This document shows positions 1 to 36,283 of a DNA stretch of 64,000 nucleotides, piece by piece. Positions within the stretch are counted from its first letter, which is position 1. Each line of letters begins with the position of its first letter. Both the position numbers and the translations under genes were made by a program. This DNA is from Meloidogyne chitwoodi (Eukaryota; Nematoda; Chromadorea; Rhabditida; Meloidogynidae), in the NCBI GenBank assembly GCA_015183035.1, contig JACZZP010000004.1:2294001-2358000 (forward strand). Reading direction: 5' to 3'. The notes under the pieces are model-generated. The model was given only the letters and a program-made list of their open reading frames with translations, had not been told where the DNA came from and made no database searches.

Positions 1-40
1 TGCATAATTCATTTATTATTCAATTATTTAGAATCTATAG

Positions 41-116
41 TATTTGTTGTGTAGTGGTAACGTTATCGGTTATAGTCATTGAGATCTGGGTTCGATACCG
101 TTTAATGGTTTTTCCT
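41..116 (+). repeat. tRNA-derived SINE-like sequence
   Basis: An A-box-like stretch (TGTGTAGTGGTAACG) is followed about 40 bp later by a B-box-like stretch (GGGTTCGATACC), the layout of a tRNA gene. The two ends do not form an acceptor stem, so a working tRNA is unlikely. It lies in the sequence before the first CLASP exon seen here, presumably an intron, on the same strand as the gene. It is one of nine similar sequences in the window. Confidence 0.6.
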
Positions 117-197
117 TATATTTGTTGAGATTTTTTCGACCCGACTCCAGAAAATGGAAAAAGATTTCTACTCTCTTAATATTTTTTTAAATTTTAG

Positions 198-2144
198 AAT
201 GTCCATCGAATTAATCTGCATTATTATAAATAACTGGGACATTTCTCTTGTTGAAAAACATTCTTGCGAATTAACACATTCCATAAAATTGGCTTTGAGT
301 GATGCAGATTCAGAAGCTAGATTAATCGCTCGTCAATCATTTGAAAGTTTACAAAGTATTTATCCAAGTAAAGCTGAAGTACTTTTTCAGGTTAATTTCC
401 CTTTTAATTTCTTTTTATGTTTCAAAGCATAATTTTTAATTTAAGGAACTTGAGCCAGCCAAACAACGAATGCTTGTTGAACGTTCTAGTACTGCTTCAT
501 CAACTCATTCCATCAATTCTGAGCGTGACAATCTTCCAAATCCAAATAAAGGACTTTATAATGCGCAAAATTCTGGTTTATTTTTTTTTATCCTTTTTTT
601 TTAAATTTGCGTTTATTTATCTAGCCTTTTTGAGTAAGCGATCAGCCAGCGATTTGAATCACAGCGCTCGGAGAGTTAATTTGGTTCCTCCAAGAATTGT
701 TCGTCGTCCAAATCCTCCAATTGCGTCAAATAGTGCAACTAGTGTTAAACCACCTATGACACGTTTGTTTGATTTATTAACTTTATTTTGGGCAGAAAAT
801 CCTTGTTCTATTTCGATTCTTTTTCGTAAATAAAAACCACGTTCTTTATGGATTGATTTCAAAATTAATATATTCTAGATCCTTCTCCACTTGTTAAAAA
901 GCCTTCCCCAATGACTCCAACTTCACATCATAGAAATGGCCCAGGAACACATACTCCAATACCTTTAAATATTCATCATAGAAATGGAACAACACCTCCT
1001 CCATTAACAGCTGCATCTATGTCTGCGCAAACCACTTTAATTAAAATTCAAAAAATAATGAATGTTTTGGCTGATAAAAATGCGTTTGTTTATTTTTTAA
1101 TTCATTTGTTTTTATACATTTAAAAATTTTAGAAATGTTGATAATGTTGAGAATTCTCTTCGTTCTCTTTCTCAAATGATTAAAAATGGAGAAATTGCAA
1201 ACTGGGATGAAGTTTTTACTCCAATATTCTCTGCACTTCAACAAACAATAGCAAATCCTTTTGTTGATGTTGCGGTGGTAAGAGCTGGAGCATTAAAGAC
1301 TATGAAAGAACTATGGTTTATTTTGAAATATTTTAGCTAACGTTTGGTGTAGTTGGTAGTGACTTAGTTTTGTGTTAGTGGTGGCTTGATTCGAATCCGG
1401 TCGTTAGATTTTTGATTTTTCTTGAGTAAGGGGCAAAAATAATCTCATTTTTAAAATTAAAAATTCATAAGAGATGACAAATTTTTTTTTATATTAAATT
1501 TTCTTAAGCATTTCGCAACCAAAACGGCTTTTATCAAAGACAGAGCTTCTTTTACTTCTTACTTTAGCTGCCCACGAAAATGAGGATGCAATTGTTGTTA
1601 AAGCAGGTTATTTTTTTTTAATTTAAAGAATTATTTTTCTTTTATAGCTGAAGAATGTGGTGCTGCACTTGCCACTAGATTACCAACCAAAACTTGTGTT
1701 AATTTATTAATAACGGTTATTGATGATGAAAATAGTAAATATCATCAATTATCTGGAGCGATTAAAATGATGAGTAATTTAATTTCAAAACTTCCACATG
1801 AAGAGGTTTTTTTATAATATTATTTTTTTATTTTTAAATTCTTTTTTAAAGGTTGAAGTGATGATGCCAACTGTTGTACAACGAATGATTCGGGTAAATT
1901 AATTTTATTTTTTAAATAAATTTTTTTTATGAAGTGTTATGAAAATTCGCAATCGATGGTTCGCAGGGCATCAATAATATGTTTGGTATCTATGGGTGGG
2001 TCAGTTGGCATTGAAAAATTAAAGCCACATTTAAACCCTTCAACGGTATTATTTTTGTTCAAAATTTAAGAATATATTTATTTTTTTTAGTTAAAACTTG
2101 TTGAAGTCTATGCCGCACGAATGTCAAAAAGAGAAAGTTATTAA
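198..2144 (+). CDS. cls-2: CLASP microtubule-associated protein, C-terminal part (5' end outside window)
   Basis: CLASP proteins bind microtubule plus ends and kinetochores through TOG (HEAT-like) domains and promote microtubule rescue. The first exon (198-390) opens in mid-protein. Its sequence, including the motif SDADSEARLIAR, aligns with the end of the second TOG domain of CLASP (HDADSEARIEAR in vertebrates). Exons from 446 to about 1085 code a Ser/Pro/Arg-rich linker with SxIP-like character. Exons from about 1134 to 2144 code the C-terminal TOG domain, ending in the CLASP-type block RRASIICLVSMGGSVGIEKL and stopping at TAA 2142-2144. About nine exons are joined by short introns; the intron 1315-1509 is longer and holds a tRNA-like insert. 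Nearest C. elegans relatives are CLS-1/2/3; cls-2 is my best guess. The start is missing, so the full length is unknown. Confidence 0.85.
1336..1407 (+). repeat. tRNA-derived SINE-like sequence in CLASP intron
   Basis: The A-box-like TGGTGTAGTTGGTAGTG and the B-box-like GATTCGAATCC are about 40 bp apart. The outer ends CTAACG and CGTTAG can pair, as a tRNA acceptor stem would, but the T-stem does not pair, so it is probably a degenerate copy. It lies sense to the gene, inside the longest CLASP intron in the window. Confidence 0.65.
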
Positions 2145-3137
2145 TAATTGATATAATATTAATTTAGCCTAATTGACAAAAAATGTTTTTTCACTTTATT
2201 ATTATTATTTTGTGCCGAATGCCAGTAGTAAAAAAGTGAAATTTAAAAAATCAATATATCGATTTTATTGATTTTTATAGTAATTTTACCAAAAATTTGT
2301 ATTCTAAGGAAAGCCAGTTCATTGCAAGTACATGGAGAGTTAATCCAATAAATAAGACAAAATGTCACGAAGGAAAACTGACAAAATGTCACTAAGGCAA
2401 ACTATGACAAAATGTCACTATAATCGTCAATATCCTAGGTATTTTTATATTTAAACTTTTAGGACTGTTCAACGCGACAAAAAAATCTTCAAACAATCAA
2501 ACTTGTTTATTTTAATAATTTCAAATTAAAAAATAGATATCATAGAAGAAGAAAAGAAAATAACAATAATAGCTAATAATAATATATATTTGGAGAGTAA
2601 ATTCGATGATTTTATATTAAAAAAAATAAAAAGGTACTGGATATTTAATTTGCAGAACTTCTCCTGTACCTTTATAAATATTAAAATTTCAACAAAAAAA
2701 TGCACGAATATATATATCTACAATTGGGAGATTTAAAAATAGAAATTTTAAAAATATAGAGGTGTAATTATTTTGTAAGGTAAAAACAATTCAGTCGGCC
2801 AGTTCAGAGTATCCTGTATAACTTTTTTTATTCCAAACTTTTTCAAACAGTTTTTATGTCATTCGAAAGAGCTCGAAAAGTGGATTCTTTTCATCAATTG
2901 GATCAATCAGATAATTTTATTTTATTATTTTAAAAAGTTACGCTTAAAATACAAAAATAGCCATTTTCCACTTTTATGATACCGTAACTTTACTGGAATT
3001 ACCCGATTAAATCTGTCAATTTATTTAAAATAATCCGGTTATCTATAGCTTTCGATTAATTAAAAAAAAGAATAACTGACTACTTTGAAACGACCGACTG
3101 GAATCGTCATCTACCCGATTTTGTCTAGGTTATTTAT
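2145..3137. other. convergent intergenic region between CLASP and MADF genes
   Basis: Both flanking genes end here (tail to tail), so the region should hold two 3' UTRs and polyadenylation sites rather than promoters. The sequence is AT-rich. The only distinct structure I see is the GACAAAATGTCAC repeat cluster at 2358-2425. I see no credible gene. Confidence 0.6.
2358..2425. repeat. three tandem copies of a GACAAAATGTCAC unit
   Basis: The core GACAAAATGTCAC occurs three times at a spacing of about 25 bp, each followed by a variable A-rich tail (GAAGGAAAACT, TAAGGCAAACTAT, TATAATCG). The core is a near palindrome (GACA-N3-TGTC). Its reverse complement GACATTTTGTC is the core of another tandem array at 50833-50930. 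Confidence 0.75.
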
Positions 3138-6100
3138 TTATTCACCAAATTTTGATTGTTGAAATTGTTGTTGTTGTTGACGTTGCTGTTCCATTGCTAA
3201 TTCACTAAATTATTTTTTTAAAACTTCTCTTTTAATATTTTATTTAACTTACTCATTAAACATTCTAACACAAGCACCCCTACCAAAACGTGCATCCATT
3301 AAAATTCTTTGAATATTCATTTTTGTAACAACTTTCTTTAAGTTAAAAAAAGATTAAAAAAAAGTATTTATTTATAAAATTACCTCATCTTCATTCAAAT
3401 TTTTTAAATGTCTCACTAAATAAATAAAATAATAAACTTTTTTTAGAAAATTAAAAATAAACCAATCATTTCAGTAAAAATATCCTCTTCATTTTCAACA
3501 GAAACAATTTCTTGAAAAATTGGTTGTTGAGAAGAAATTAAATTATTAGTAATATTCATATTTTGTTGAGGTAATAATGATGATGTTGCAATTGTTATTG
3601 AAGATGTTAAATTATTATTATTATTTTGTAATATTGAAGAAGATGAAGAGGATAATCTAATTGAATGAACAGATGAAGAAGAAGCCTTTAATTTTTTAAT
3701 TTAAATTTAAAAAGAAAAAAATAAAAAAGAAAAACCTGATGTGGTGAAGGTAAATGATGTTGTTGTTTAATTTGTTGTTGTTGTAAATTATTATTATTAT
3801 TATGTAAAGCTAATGCAATTGTAGGAGGAATTTGTTGTTGTTGTTCTTCTTCTTCATCTTCTTCATCTTTTGTTTTATTATTAATTCTTTGTTGTCTTGA
3901 ATTAATTAAATTATTATTATTATTTTGTTGTAATAACATTAAACTATCCAATGCTGAACGTTTTCTTCTATTTATATTATAAGGGGATGAAATAATTGAT
4001 TCATTTGTAAGCATAGAAGAAGAAGATGGTTGTTGTTGATGATAATAATCATTATTTTGATTATCTTCTAAAAATTAAAAAATAAATTTTGGACAAAAAA
4101 CTTCTCTTCTCTATATCCCCTTTCCCTTATTTTTAAAAAGGAAAATTTTAAATCCCCATGAATATAATTTAAAAATAAAAATAGTAGTTCTGCTGATTTT
4201 TTTAAAGTGTCAAAAATTTCGAAAGAATTCTCGACAAGGTATAAGAGAGGTCTAATAAATCTATCATTAATTAAAAAAAAACCTTGAATGGAATGTTGCT
4301 GTTGTTGAGGTAAAACACCAATTTGTTGATAACATTCAGCAGAAAGAGGCCTTAATGTTTCTCTTGTCATTTGTAAATGATGAGGATTATTAATATGATG
4401 TTGTTGTTGTTGATGTTCTTGTCCAATATTATCATTATTATTAACTAAACCAATTAATGGAGGAACAACTCTAAGACCTAATTCTTCTCTCAATTTGTAC
4501 ATTAATTGATTTGCCTTTAAATTAATATTATTACATAATTTTAAATTAATTTTAAATTAAATAAAGATGTTAATTAATTAGGACTTGGATACAATATCTT
4601 CTCAAAAAATTTATAAAATCATTAAATAGATAAAAGTAACTTTTTCAAAACAAAAAAGTTTTTAGGATATGCCTTAGCCCCAATTATTAAAAATTAAAGA
4701 ATAATTTCTCTCAAAAAAATGAAGCAATTTTAATAAAAAAAACCTTTCCAGTAGAATAAAAAGCACTACTATTTCCATTATTATTATTATTTATTATTTC
4801 AGATTTTATTTGATGCCTTAATTGAGGTAAAATTATTTGTTGACCTCCTCCAGAAATTACACTAGTTTCACTACTTGTAGAACTTGGTGAGCCATTTGTT
4901 GATTCATTTTTCTTATTACAAAGTGTTGATGATGATATTATAGATGATTTATTATTATTACAAATTCCACTAATATCTTCAAATCTTTAAAAATAAAAAA
5001 ATTTTTATTTAATTAAATTAAAATAAACCTGTTATTATTAAGTGGTTCAAAATATTGTTGTTGTTGTCGGTCAGAAATACTTGTACTTGGCAATTGCATA
5101 GAAACTATAAAAATTAAAAATAAATATGATTACTTATCTATTTAATTTTATTCTTAAAATTACTCTTCTTGAAAAATATCAAAATAAACTTTTTATACCC
5201 AAAGAAACAAAAAACTATCTCTAAAAGACAACATAAATAAATAATAAAAAAACCTCTAAATTTCCCAGTCAATTAAACCTATTTTTAACTAATTTATTTT
5301 ATTAAAAAATATACCATTGTTTGAAGAATTTGCCAAAAATTGATTATTATCAGAAAGAAATTCATCTATCCAATTCATCAAATGAAAATTTTTAATAGAA
5401 ATTCCTCCACTGTTTGGATCAAAAATATTCCCTGCTTTTCGGCGCCTTTCTCTAACATATCGTTCTCTAAGGCGTTTCCACTGTATTTGAAGTGAATGAG
5501 CATCTTCAGGATAATTTAATTCTTCAACAAGTCTTTGCCAAACAGATGCCTAAAAATAAAAATTAATTTTATTAAAATAAAAAATAATTCCACTAGTGGA
5601 GCTCGAACCCATGAGAATAAAAGAGAAAATCCAAACCACTACCACTACACTAATAAAATACCTATCATTTTAATTTAAAATAAGCTTTTCATTTTCTTAC
5701 AAAAATATTTAATCAGTGATCAAAAACAACAGGTAAAATTTAAAAATCAAATAAATTAAAAAAACCCTGTAGTGTGCACTAGAATGTTTATTTCCATAAT
5801 GTTCATCATTTGGGTTATATAAACAAGGTTCTCTTCTCACTGCATTTACCAAACGATGCAAAAATTCTTCATTATTTGAAGAAAAGGAAGAAGAAGCACA
5901 ACCACCATCATTTTCACGAAAAGGACTTGCAATTCTACCACCATTAATAGCAGCAGCTATAGCTATTTCAATTTGTTGTTGTTGTCTATCATAAGCGCTA
6001 AGTGCTTGATAAAAGAATTAAAATATAAAAATCATAAAAATAATGTTATTTTTGATTGGCTGTATGCCAAAAATAATTACCTATTTCTCTTAATCTTTAA

Positions 6101-6361
6101 AAAAAATATTTAAAAAGAAAAACCTTCGTTTGTTGAAACTTCATGACTTTCAATAGCACCGTTATCATGATTATTGTTATTATTATTAATCACAGGTTTT
6201 AATTCAGGCAAGTGAAATTTTGAAGAAGATGGTGTTTGATGAATTGACCCACCACCATTTGTGGAACGACCGGGAGAAGAATTAACGACCTCCAGTTTCA
6301 GCTTTTTACCTAATAAAATAAAAAAATAATTAACTATAAAAAAACATGCGATGCATGGCAT
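3138..6361 (-). CDS. MADF domain (BESS-type) DNA-binding protein, Gln/Asn-rich
   Basis: MADF proteins are Myb/SANT-like transcription factors; a C-terminal BESS motif mediates protein contacts. The exon 5769-6010 and the next one (about 5315-5550) together code a good MADF domain: FLHRLVNAVRREPCLYNP, HYGNKHSSAHYR, VWQRLVEELNYP, and WKRLRERYVRERRRKAG. The C-terminal exons (about 3140-3470) code MIGLVRHLKNLNEDE and VVTKMNIQRILMDARFGRG, which resembles BESS. Exons between these code long Gln and Asn runs of low complexity. The stop is TAA at 3138-3140. The 5' end is uncertain. ATG 6361 starts a hydrophobic stretch that may partly be intron, and the reliable coding begins near GKKLKLEVVNSS (about 6310). 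C. elegans has several MADF genes and I cannot assign a symbol. Exon boundaries in the Gln-rich part are approximate. Confidence 0.78.
5585..5652 (-). repeat. tRNA-derived SINE-like sequence in MADF gene intron
   Basis: Read on the minus strand it has an A-box-like TTAGTGTAGTGGTAGTGG and a B-box-like GGGTTCGAGCTCC. It lies in the intron between the two MADF-coding exons, in the same sense as the gene. Confidence 0.65.
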
Positions 6362-8238
6362 TATAGATTTTATATAAAATTATATCGAAAAAAAAAAGAG
6401 AAAAAAAGCAAAAAAAAGGCGTTAAATCAGATGATCGACTACGGCGTAATGCGTGGCGAAATGCGTGTAAAGAAGAAAATTAAAAAATCGAAAAATTTTA
6501 AACAAGGAAAGAAAAAAGGGCAAAAAGAGAATTTAAAAAGAGATGATGTGGGGTGAAAAGACTTGAACAAATATATAAAAATTTAAAAACGATTTAAAAA
6601 AAAAAGACCGGCTGATTTTATAAAAGAGCAACAACTAAAAAAAGAAAAGAAAAAGATGACTGCAAGAAAAAAATCTCTAATGGCCACAAAACGTTTTTTT
6701 TAGGCACCGCCCAAAGGCCTAAGACTATAAGGCCTACGGCATTCTCTTATTTATTGTTTTTTTTCTAACTTATCACAAACATTCACAAAAAAAAACCGTG
6801 TCATAGTTGGCAAGTGCTTAAAAAATGGCCAAGTCACTCTATCACTCAACTAAATATATTTTACTTTGGATTATTAGAAAAAAGAAAAGAAAAATGAAAG
6901 AAGTGAAAAGAGAAGAGGAAAAGAGAGAAAAAGAGAGAAACAAAATAGAAAAAGAAAAAAAGAAAGAAATTTAAGAAAAGGGAAAGAAGGAGAAATTAAA
7001 TATTCAATATTTTAAATTTCATTTCGCCAAAAAGAACAAATATTTTCTTTTAACCAAAAAAGAGTAAAAAATATCTTCGTCAAATTGTTTTTCGTCAAGC
7101 AGAAGAAAATATTTATTTTTGTCGAATGAAAAAAGAAACCAGCTATAAATATACACTTTTTCTTTATGTAATATCGAAAAACATTTATAATAAATAGAAA
7201 AAAGATTAATTGTTCTATTTTTAAAATTTTATAGATTTTATCTATTTAATAATTATTATAGTACTTTTATATTATTTTTTTCTAAAAATAAATATATTTT
7301 TTTCTCAAATATTTGACAAAAAAATTAAAAAATGGCATTTGTTGCTTGTGAAAAAATTTTTTAAATTGCGAGAGTTTGTACTGACATATAAAAAAATAAA
7401 AAAGTAGCGTGGAAGATTGGGACATAAATCGATAAAATATATTATATAAAGATTTTTATGAAAGGGCACATAAATGAGGGGAAAATAAAAGGTATATATA
7501 AAATAATAAATATATTTATTGGTGATAAAAATAAATAATTAAAAAAAAATTTTTTTTTTGTCAGAAAAACCTATTAGAGTCTCGAAAAATTTCTCAAAAA
7601 ATTATTTAAAAAAAAAATTTTTTGCCTCGAAAAATACTAATTAAAAACATATATTTTTTTATTAATTTCCCATTATTTGTAAAAATAACATTTTCAAAAG
7701 TGGATAGAAAAAAAGTAAAAGGCAAAAGCCGGAGCTTTTAATATTTTTTTAAAAAGAAAAAAAATTTTTTAGCAACAAATAAAAATTCTTCGCTCGATTG
7801 GTCGCGCAATTATAACAAAATATATTTTATTTAGAGATGAGAAAAATAAAAAAAGAAAAGAAAAATTGAAAAATAAAAAATATTAAAAAGATCAACAAAT
7901 TTAGACACATTAGAGTCTGAAAATTAAATTAAAAAAATATTAAAAATTTTCTTTAAATTTAAAAATCATAATAATTAAAAAAAATAAAAAATTTAATTAA
8001 ATAATTTCAGACTCTAATAGACATATATTTGATCAAATTAAAAATGATATTTAGGGTTAAAAAAGAAAAACAATAGCCAGTGTAGTATGTTTTTCTTTCT
8101 TTCTCTTTTTTAAACAAAAAAAAACTTTTTCATTCACGCAAATAAAACAACTACACATACTGGTCATCAGTAAAAAAAGTTAATAAATATTATTATTATT
8201 ATAATATTTATTTTTATTTATTTAAAAAAAAAAAATAA
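6362..8238. promoter_or_regulatory. divergent intergenic region, 1.9 kb
   Basis: It separates the starts of the minus-strand MADF gene and the plus-strand secreted-protein gene and so should hold both promoters. It is extremely AT-rich with A/T runs. A short inverted-repeat element lies at 7909-8018, and a lone half of the same motif (TATTAGAGTCTCG) at 7571-7583. I see no open reading frame with coding character and no motif that I would call a specific factor site. Confidence 0.5.
7909..8018. mobile_element. 110-bp MITE-like element with ATTAGAGTCTGA terminal inverted repeats
   Basis: The left end ATTAGAGTCTGAAAATT is mirrored by the right end AATTTCAGACTCTAAT, giving at least 12 perfectly matched bases. 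The interior is AT-rich with no coding capacity. The outer motif is shared with elements at 10343-10509 and 33973-34097. A target duplication is not clear; AGAC occurs near both ends. Confidence 0.7.
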
Positions 8239-10130
8239 ATGAATATTATTTTTATCCTTTTCCCCTCTAATTTTATTAATTTTATTTTTATATTAAAGTT
8301 AATAAACTGTCAACAACAACACCAATTTTTTGCAAATACAAAATTTGAATTGCCTCAAAATTTACCAGAAGAAGAAGAAAATATACAAATTGAAGCTAAT
8401 CATGATTTAGAAGAATCAAAAACAACAATTATTATTACAACTACTAATATTCCAATAACTACTACAACTATATTAGAACAAATAACAGAACAAATAACCA
8501 CTACTACTACTCTTATCCCCTCTATTAATTTAAATAATAATACTAACAAAACTCCTTTACCTATATTACCTAATCTTGTTCAATTACCACGTTTTATTGA
8601 AGGAGGAAATATTCAGGTAATACATAGAAGAAATTAAAAAAATTAATTTTTGTTGTCATTAGAGTCTTAAATGTATAAAAAAACCCTCTTTTTATTTAGC
8701 CAATAACAGTCCCTCCATCATTAGTTGAAAATGAAGGAAAGACTCAAATGTCTAATAAACCACTACAGTCAATAACAACAAAAAATAATAATTCTTCAAA
8801 TAAATCTACTTGGGGAGTATTAATAGATCAGAAATTACAAAGCTGGTTTAAACAGGACTATGATATTTCAAGTAGGGAAAATATAAATAAATAATAAAAT
8901 GAGAGAGTACTAGAAATGAAGAGAGAAATATTTTATTTTTTGGAGAGTCCCGTTTTTAATTCTGATTTTAAAAAATAAAGATTCTGATATTTTCTGTTTT
9001 GATTTTTTATTCAGAAATTTAATTCTGATTCTTAAAATTCTGATATTAAAATTCTGATTTTAAAATATGAATTCTGATTTAAAAAATCATTATTCTGCTA
9101 AATTCTTATAAAAAATTAAAATTCTGGTTTTAATAGTTAAGTTTGTTTAAATATAGAAAATAAATTTTCTGATTTTTAATATCAGAAAAATCATTTTTAA
9201 GCGTAATTAATATTTATTCTCTCTTCCCTTACAGATTGCCCAAGAGGCGCAGAAACAATGGCTAAAAGTTTTAGACTTAAATTTCCTTCAAATTTGCTTA
9301 AAAATAAAAAAGAAAAGGTATATAATATAAAATAAAAATTAAATAAAAATTATTTAAAAGATATTAGCTGAACTTTTGGCCATTCGTTTAAAAGAATGTT
9401 TAAAAAAACAACGCTCAAATTATTGGATTAGAATGGAAAAAAAATTACAAATTGAAGAAAAAATAGAAGACAATGAAAGGTTAAATAATTAATTTAAAAA
9501 AATTATTAAAGAAAAATTAAAAAAAGTCCGCATTTTTTATCCGCAAAATCTCAAAGGACAGGGAATATTTAAGTTTTTTAATTAAAAAATTTTTTGGAGT
9601 TCTGAATATTATTTTAAAATTTTAATTGCCTCTTTTTTACCTCATTAAAAGAGTAGGGTCCAAAAAAACTAAAGATAATTTGCGGATAAAATTTGCACTT
9701 AAAATTTGCAAACAAAAGAACAGTTAATTTAAAAACTAAAAATACCAGAAAAAATATTTTTTTTTAAATGCGAAATGAAAAACCTGAGATGAAATAAATT
9801 TATAAAAAAAAATATTTTTTAAGAGAATCTGAGGGAGATATAAATGAATGTCGTGAAGGTCTCGTTCAAGAACAGGTATATCTTCCCCTTTTAATTAAAT
9901 TAATTAAAAATCTAAAAAACCTTATTTTTTCAAAGATTGCTTGTATGAATGTTTATGCATTTTCTTGTCAATTTATTCAACCAAATTTTCCATTTCGACT
10001 TGTACCTACCCGCATAATTGTTCAAGAAGCTAGACTTGCAGAAGATGGAGCAGAAAAATGCAGAAAGTTTACAGCAATAAAAACAGTTCAGAAAAGAAAT
10101 TTGAAACGTCGACAAGAACAGAAAAATTAA
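8239..10130 (+). CDS. secreted Cys-containing protein of unknown function
   Basis: Six exons (8239-8616, 8700-8871, 9235-9317, 9361-9479, 9824-9875, 9936-10130) join in frame to 332 residues. The first 25 or so residues are hydrophobic and end in NCQQQ, a plausible signal peptide. Residues 25-125 are acidic then Thr-rich (runs of TTT), suggesting an O-glycosylated linker. The C-terminal half has spaced cysteines (NCPRGAET, KECLKK, NECREG, IACMNVYAFSCQF, EKCRKF) and a basic tail rich in Lys/Arg. I do not recognise the family. The Cys pattern and two-part design would fit an extracellular or neuropeptide-like nematode protein, but that is inference. The intron 8872-9234 is an array of TTCTGAT-type repeats and the intron 9480-9823 holds a TCCGCAA inverted repeat. 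Confidence 0.7.
8939..9200 (+). repeat. degenerate TTCTGATTTT array filling an intron
   Basis: The decamer-like motif ATTCTGATTTT recurs about a dozen times with small changes and mixed spacing (AATTCTGATTTTAAAA, AAATTCTGATATT). The array occupies most of an intron. Similar arrays lie at 11262-11520, 21586-21710, 24190-24345, 52235-52575, 57975-58250 and 60430-60650. Confidence 0.75.
9527..9715. mobile_element. inverted-repeat element with TCCGCAA-type ends
   Basis: The left part AAGTCCGCATTTTTTATCCG is echoed in inverted orientation by TTTGCGGATAAAATTTGCAC near 9680-9705. Similar motifs (TGCGGACAAAACTTGCGGA) occur as inverted pairs at 28318-28491 and 40580-40627. The interior is AT-rich and noncoding, so this may be a non-autonomous element. 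It lies in an intron of the secreted-protein gene. Confidence 0.5.
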
Positions 10131-10694
10131 ATCTGAAAAAACATTGAAAAAAATTTGTCAAAACAAAAAAATATATTTATATAAATAATGCTCATTTAAA
10201 TTTAGCGTTTTTGGCATTATGTAAAATAAATTATATAAGTAAATTTATCCAATTAATAGAAGAGAAAATTAAAAGGGAAGAGTGAATAGACAGACACACA
10301 AACAAATAATATAAGTATTATTTAGGAAATACTCTTTGAGTACATTAGAGTCTCTTACTTTTAACCAACACTTTCTTACCTATATTTTAACAAAAATTTT
10401 GATTCTAAATTTCATAATTTATTTTGTTCCAATTTTCAAATTATTGCAACAACCTCCCACTTGTTCCATTAAAAAAAAAGTTCCATTCTTGAAAGTAAGA
10501 GACTCTAATATATATTATTTTATCTTTAAGGATTTAAATTATATATAATTTAAAAAAACATCACAAATATAATATCAACAAAAATATATTATTTAAAAAA
10601 TAAAAGTGAAATATTAAATTTATTTTTTGCCACAACACACATTTTGTGAGCATTTTTTTTTTGTCCACAGAAAAAATAAATAATTAAAAATATT
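10131..10694. other. convergent intergenic region
   Basis: It lies between the 3' ends of the secreted-protein gene and the neurobeachin gene. The main structure is the 167-bp inverted-repeat element at 10343-10509; the rest is AT-rich 3' flank with no gene seen. Confidence 0.6.
10343..10509. mobile_element. 167-bp MITE-like element with 18-bp perfect terminal inverted repeats
   Basis: The left end ATTAGAGTCTCTTACTTT is the exact reverse complement of the right end AAAGTAAGAGACTCTAAT. The interior has no transposase and no intact long reading frame. The outer ten bases are shared with elements at 7909-8018 and 33973-34097 and with single halves at 7573 and about 8659, so this is a dispersed non-autonomous family. 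Confidence 0.8.
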
Positions 10695-30851
<20,157 letters not shown>

Positions 30852-31167
30852 TTTTGTTCTAAAAAGAAAACAAATTATTTTGAAAAATATGTGACAACGC
30901 TACAAAAAGATGAAAGAAAAAGAAAACAAAGTTTATAAAATATTTATTCATTTTAACGTTTTGGTTAATCAAAATTTAAACCTTTGTTGGTTAAATGAAT
31001 TTTCTCTTTAGATAAAATATCAAAATGTCGAATTTGATATAATATCAAAATGTAAAAATAAAAATGGTAAGGGGAAGAAAACATTGTTTCGTTCTTCTCA
31101 TTTTCCATTTCCAATTTTTTTCGTTTTTTAGATTTAAACTTCAAAAAAAACTTTTTCTTCTTTAAAA
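30852..31167. promoter_or_regulatory. divergent promoter region between neurobeachin and mrps-23
   Basis: Only 316 bp separate the two start codons, which face away from each other, so both promoters should be here. Candidate trans-splice acceptors are TTCTTTTTAG just upstream of the neurobeachin ATG, and TTCGTTTTTTAG about 36 bp upstream of the mrps-23 ATG. Confidence 0.6.
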
Positions 31168-31563
31168 ATGTCATCAAAATTTGCAATTTTGATGAGAGCT
31201 CATCGAGCTGGTTCTATTTATGGAAGGTTTTTTCTTCTTTAATTTTTATTAAACTTTTTTTTAAAAAGAGTATTAGGTGTTTTAACCACTGGAAATCAAA
31301 AATGGGAAGATCGTCCTCTTTGGTTTGACGCTTATTCTGCACATCCACCATTTGAAGAACCTGTATTTAATATTAAAATGCCAAAATGTGATGAACAATT
31401 GCGTAAAATTTATTATCCAGAAGATCTGGAAAGAGCGTAAGAGATTTTTAATAATTTAAAAGATTTAAAAAAAATTCTTTTCAGAAAGAAATTTTTTGAA
31501 ACTAGCGGAGAAGAACCTAAACATGATTTGAATAGTATTGATGTTGAACAATTTAATACATAA
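31168..31563 (+). CDS. mrps-23: mitochondrial small ribosomal subunit protein mS23
   Basis: Three exons (31168-31226, 31269-31436, 31485-31563) join to 101 residues. The protein matches the core of MRPS23: RAHRAGSIYGRVLGVLTTG, then RPLWFDAYSAHPPFEEPVF (vertebrate form KPLWFDVYDAFPPLREPVF), then IYYPEDLERAKKFFE. mS23 is a structural protein of the mitochondrial 28S subunit. It is shorter than the vertebrate protein because it lacks the long C-terminal extension. The N-terminus is basic with spaced hydrophobics and may double as the import signal. Confidence 0.88.
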
Positions 31564-31863
31564 AACAAATACCAGCGCCTTTTTTAAAATATTCAATATG
31601 TTTGTTTATTTATTTTTATTAAATTTTAGAATTTTCCGTTTTTAAATGGTAACTTTTTTTATTCTTATGGGTTGTTAGCTAAAAAATTTAATTCGTTTTC
31701 ATGTTCTGGTTCCAAAAATTTTGGCATTTATTTAAAAAGAAATTTTCCTTAAAAATAATTAAATTTTTGTGGACCCCTCCTATTGTCCAAATTACTTTTA
31801 ACTATTCTAATTTTCAAATAATTTGTCCAAAAATATATTCAAAATTAAAAAAATAATTATTTT
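31564..31863. other. convergent spacer between mrps-23 and ddx-42
   Basis: 300 bp of AT-rich 3' flank shared by two converging genes. No gene or repeat is evident. Confidence 0.55.
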
Positions 31864-36283
<4,420 letters not shown>

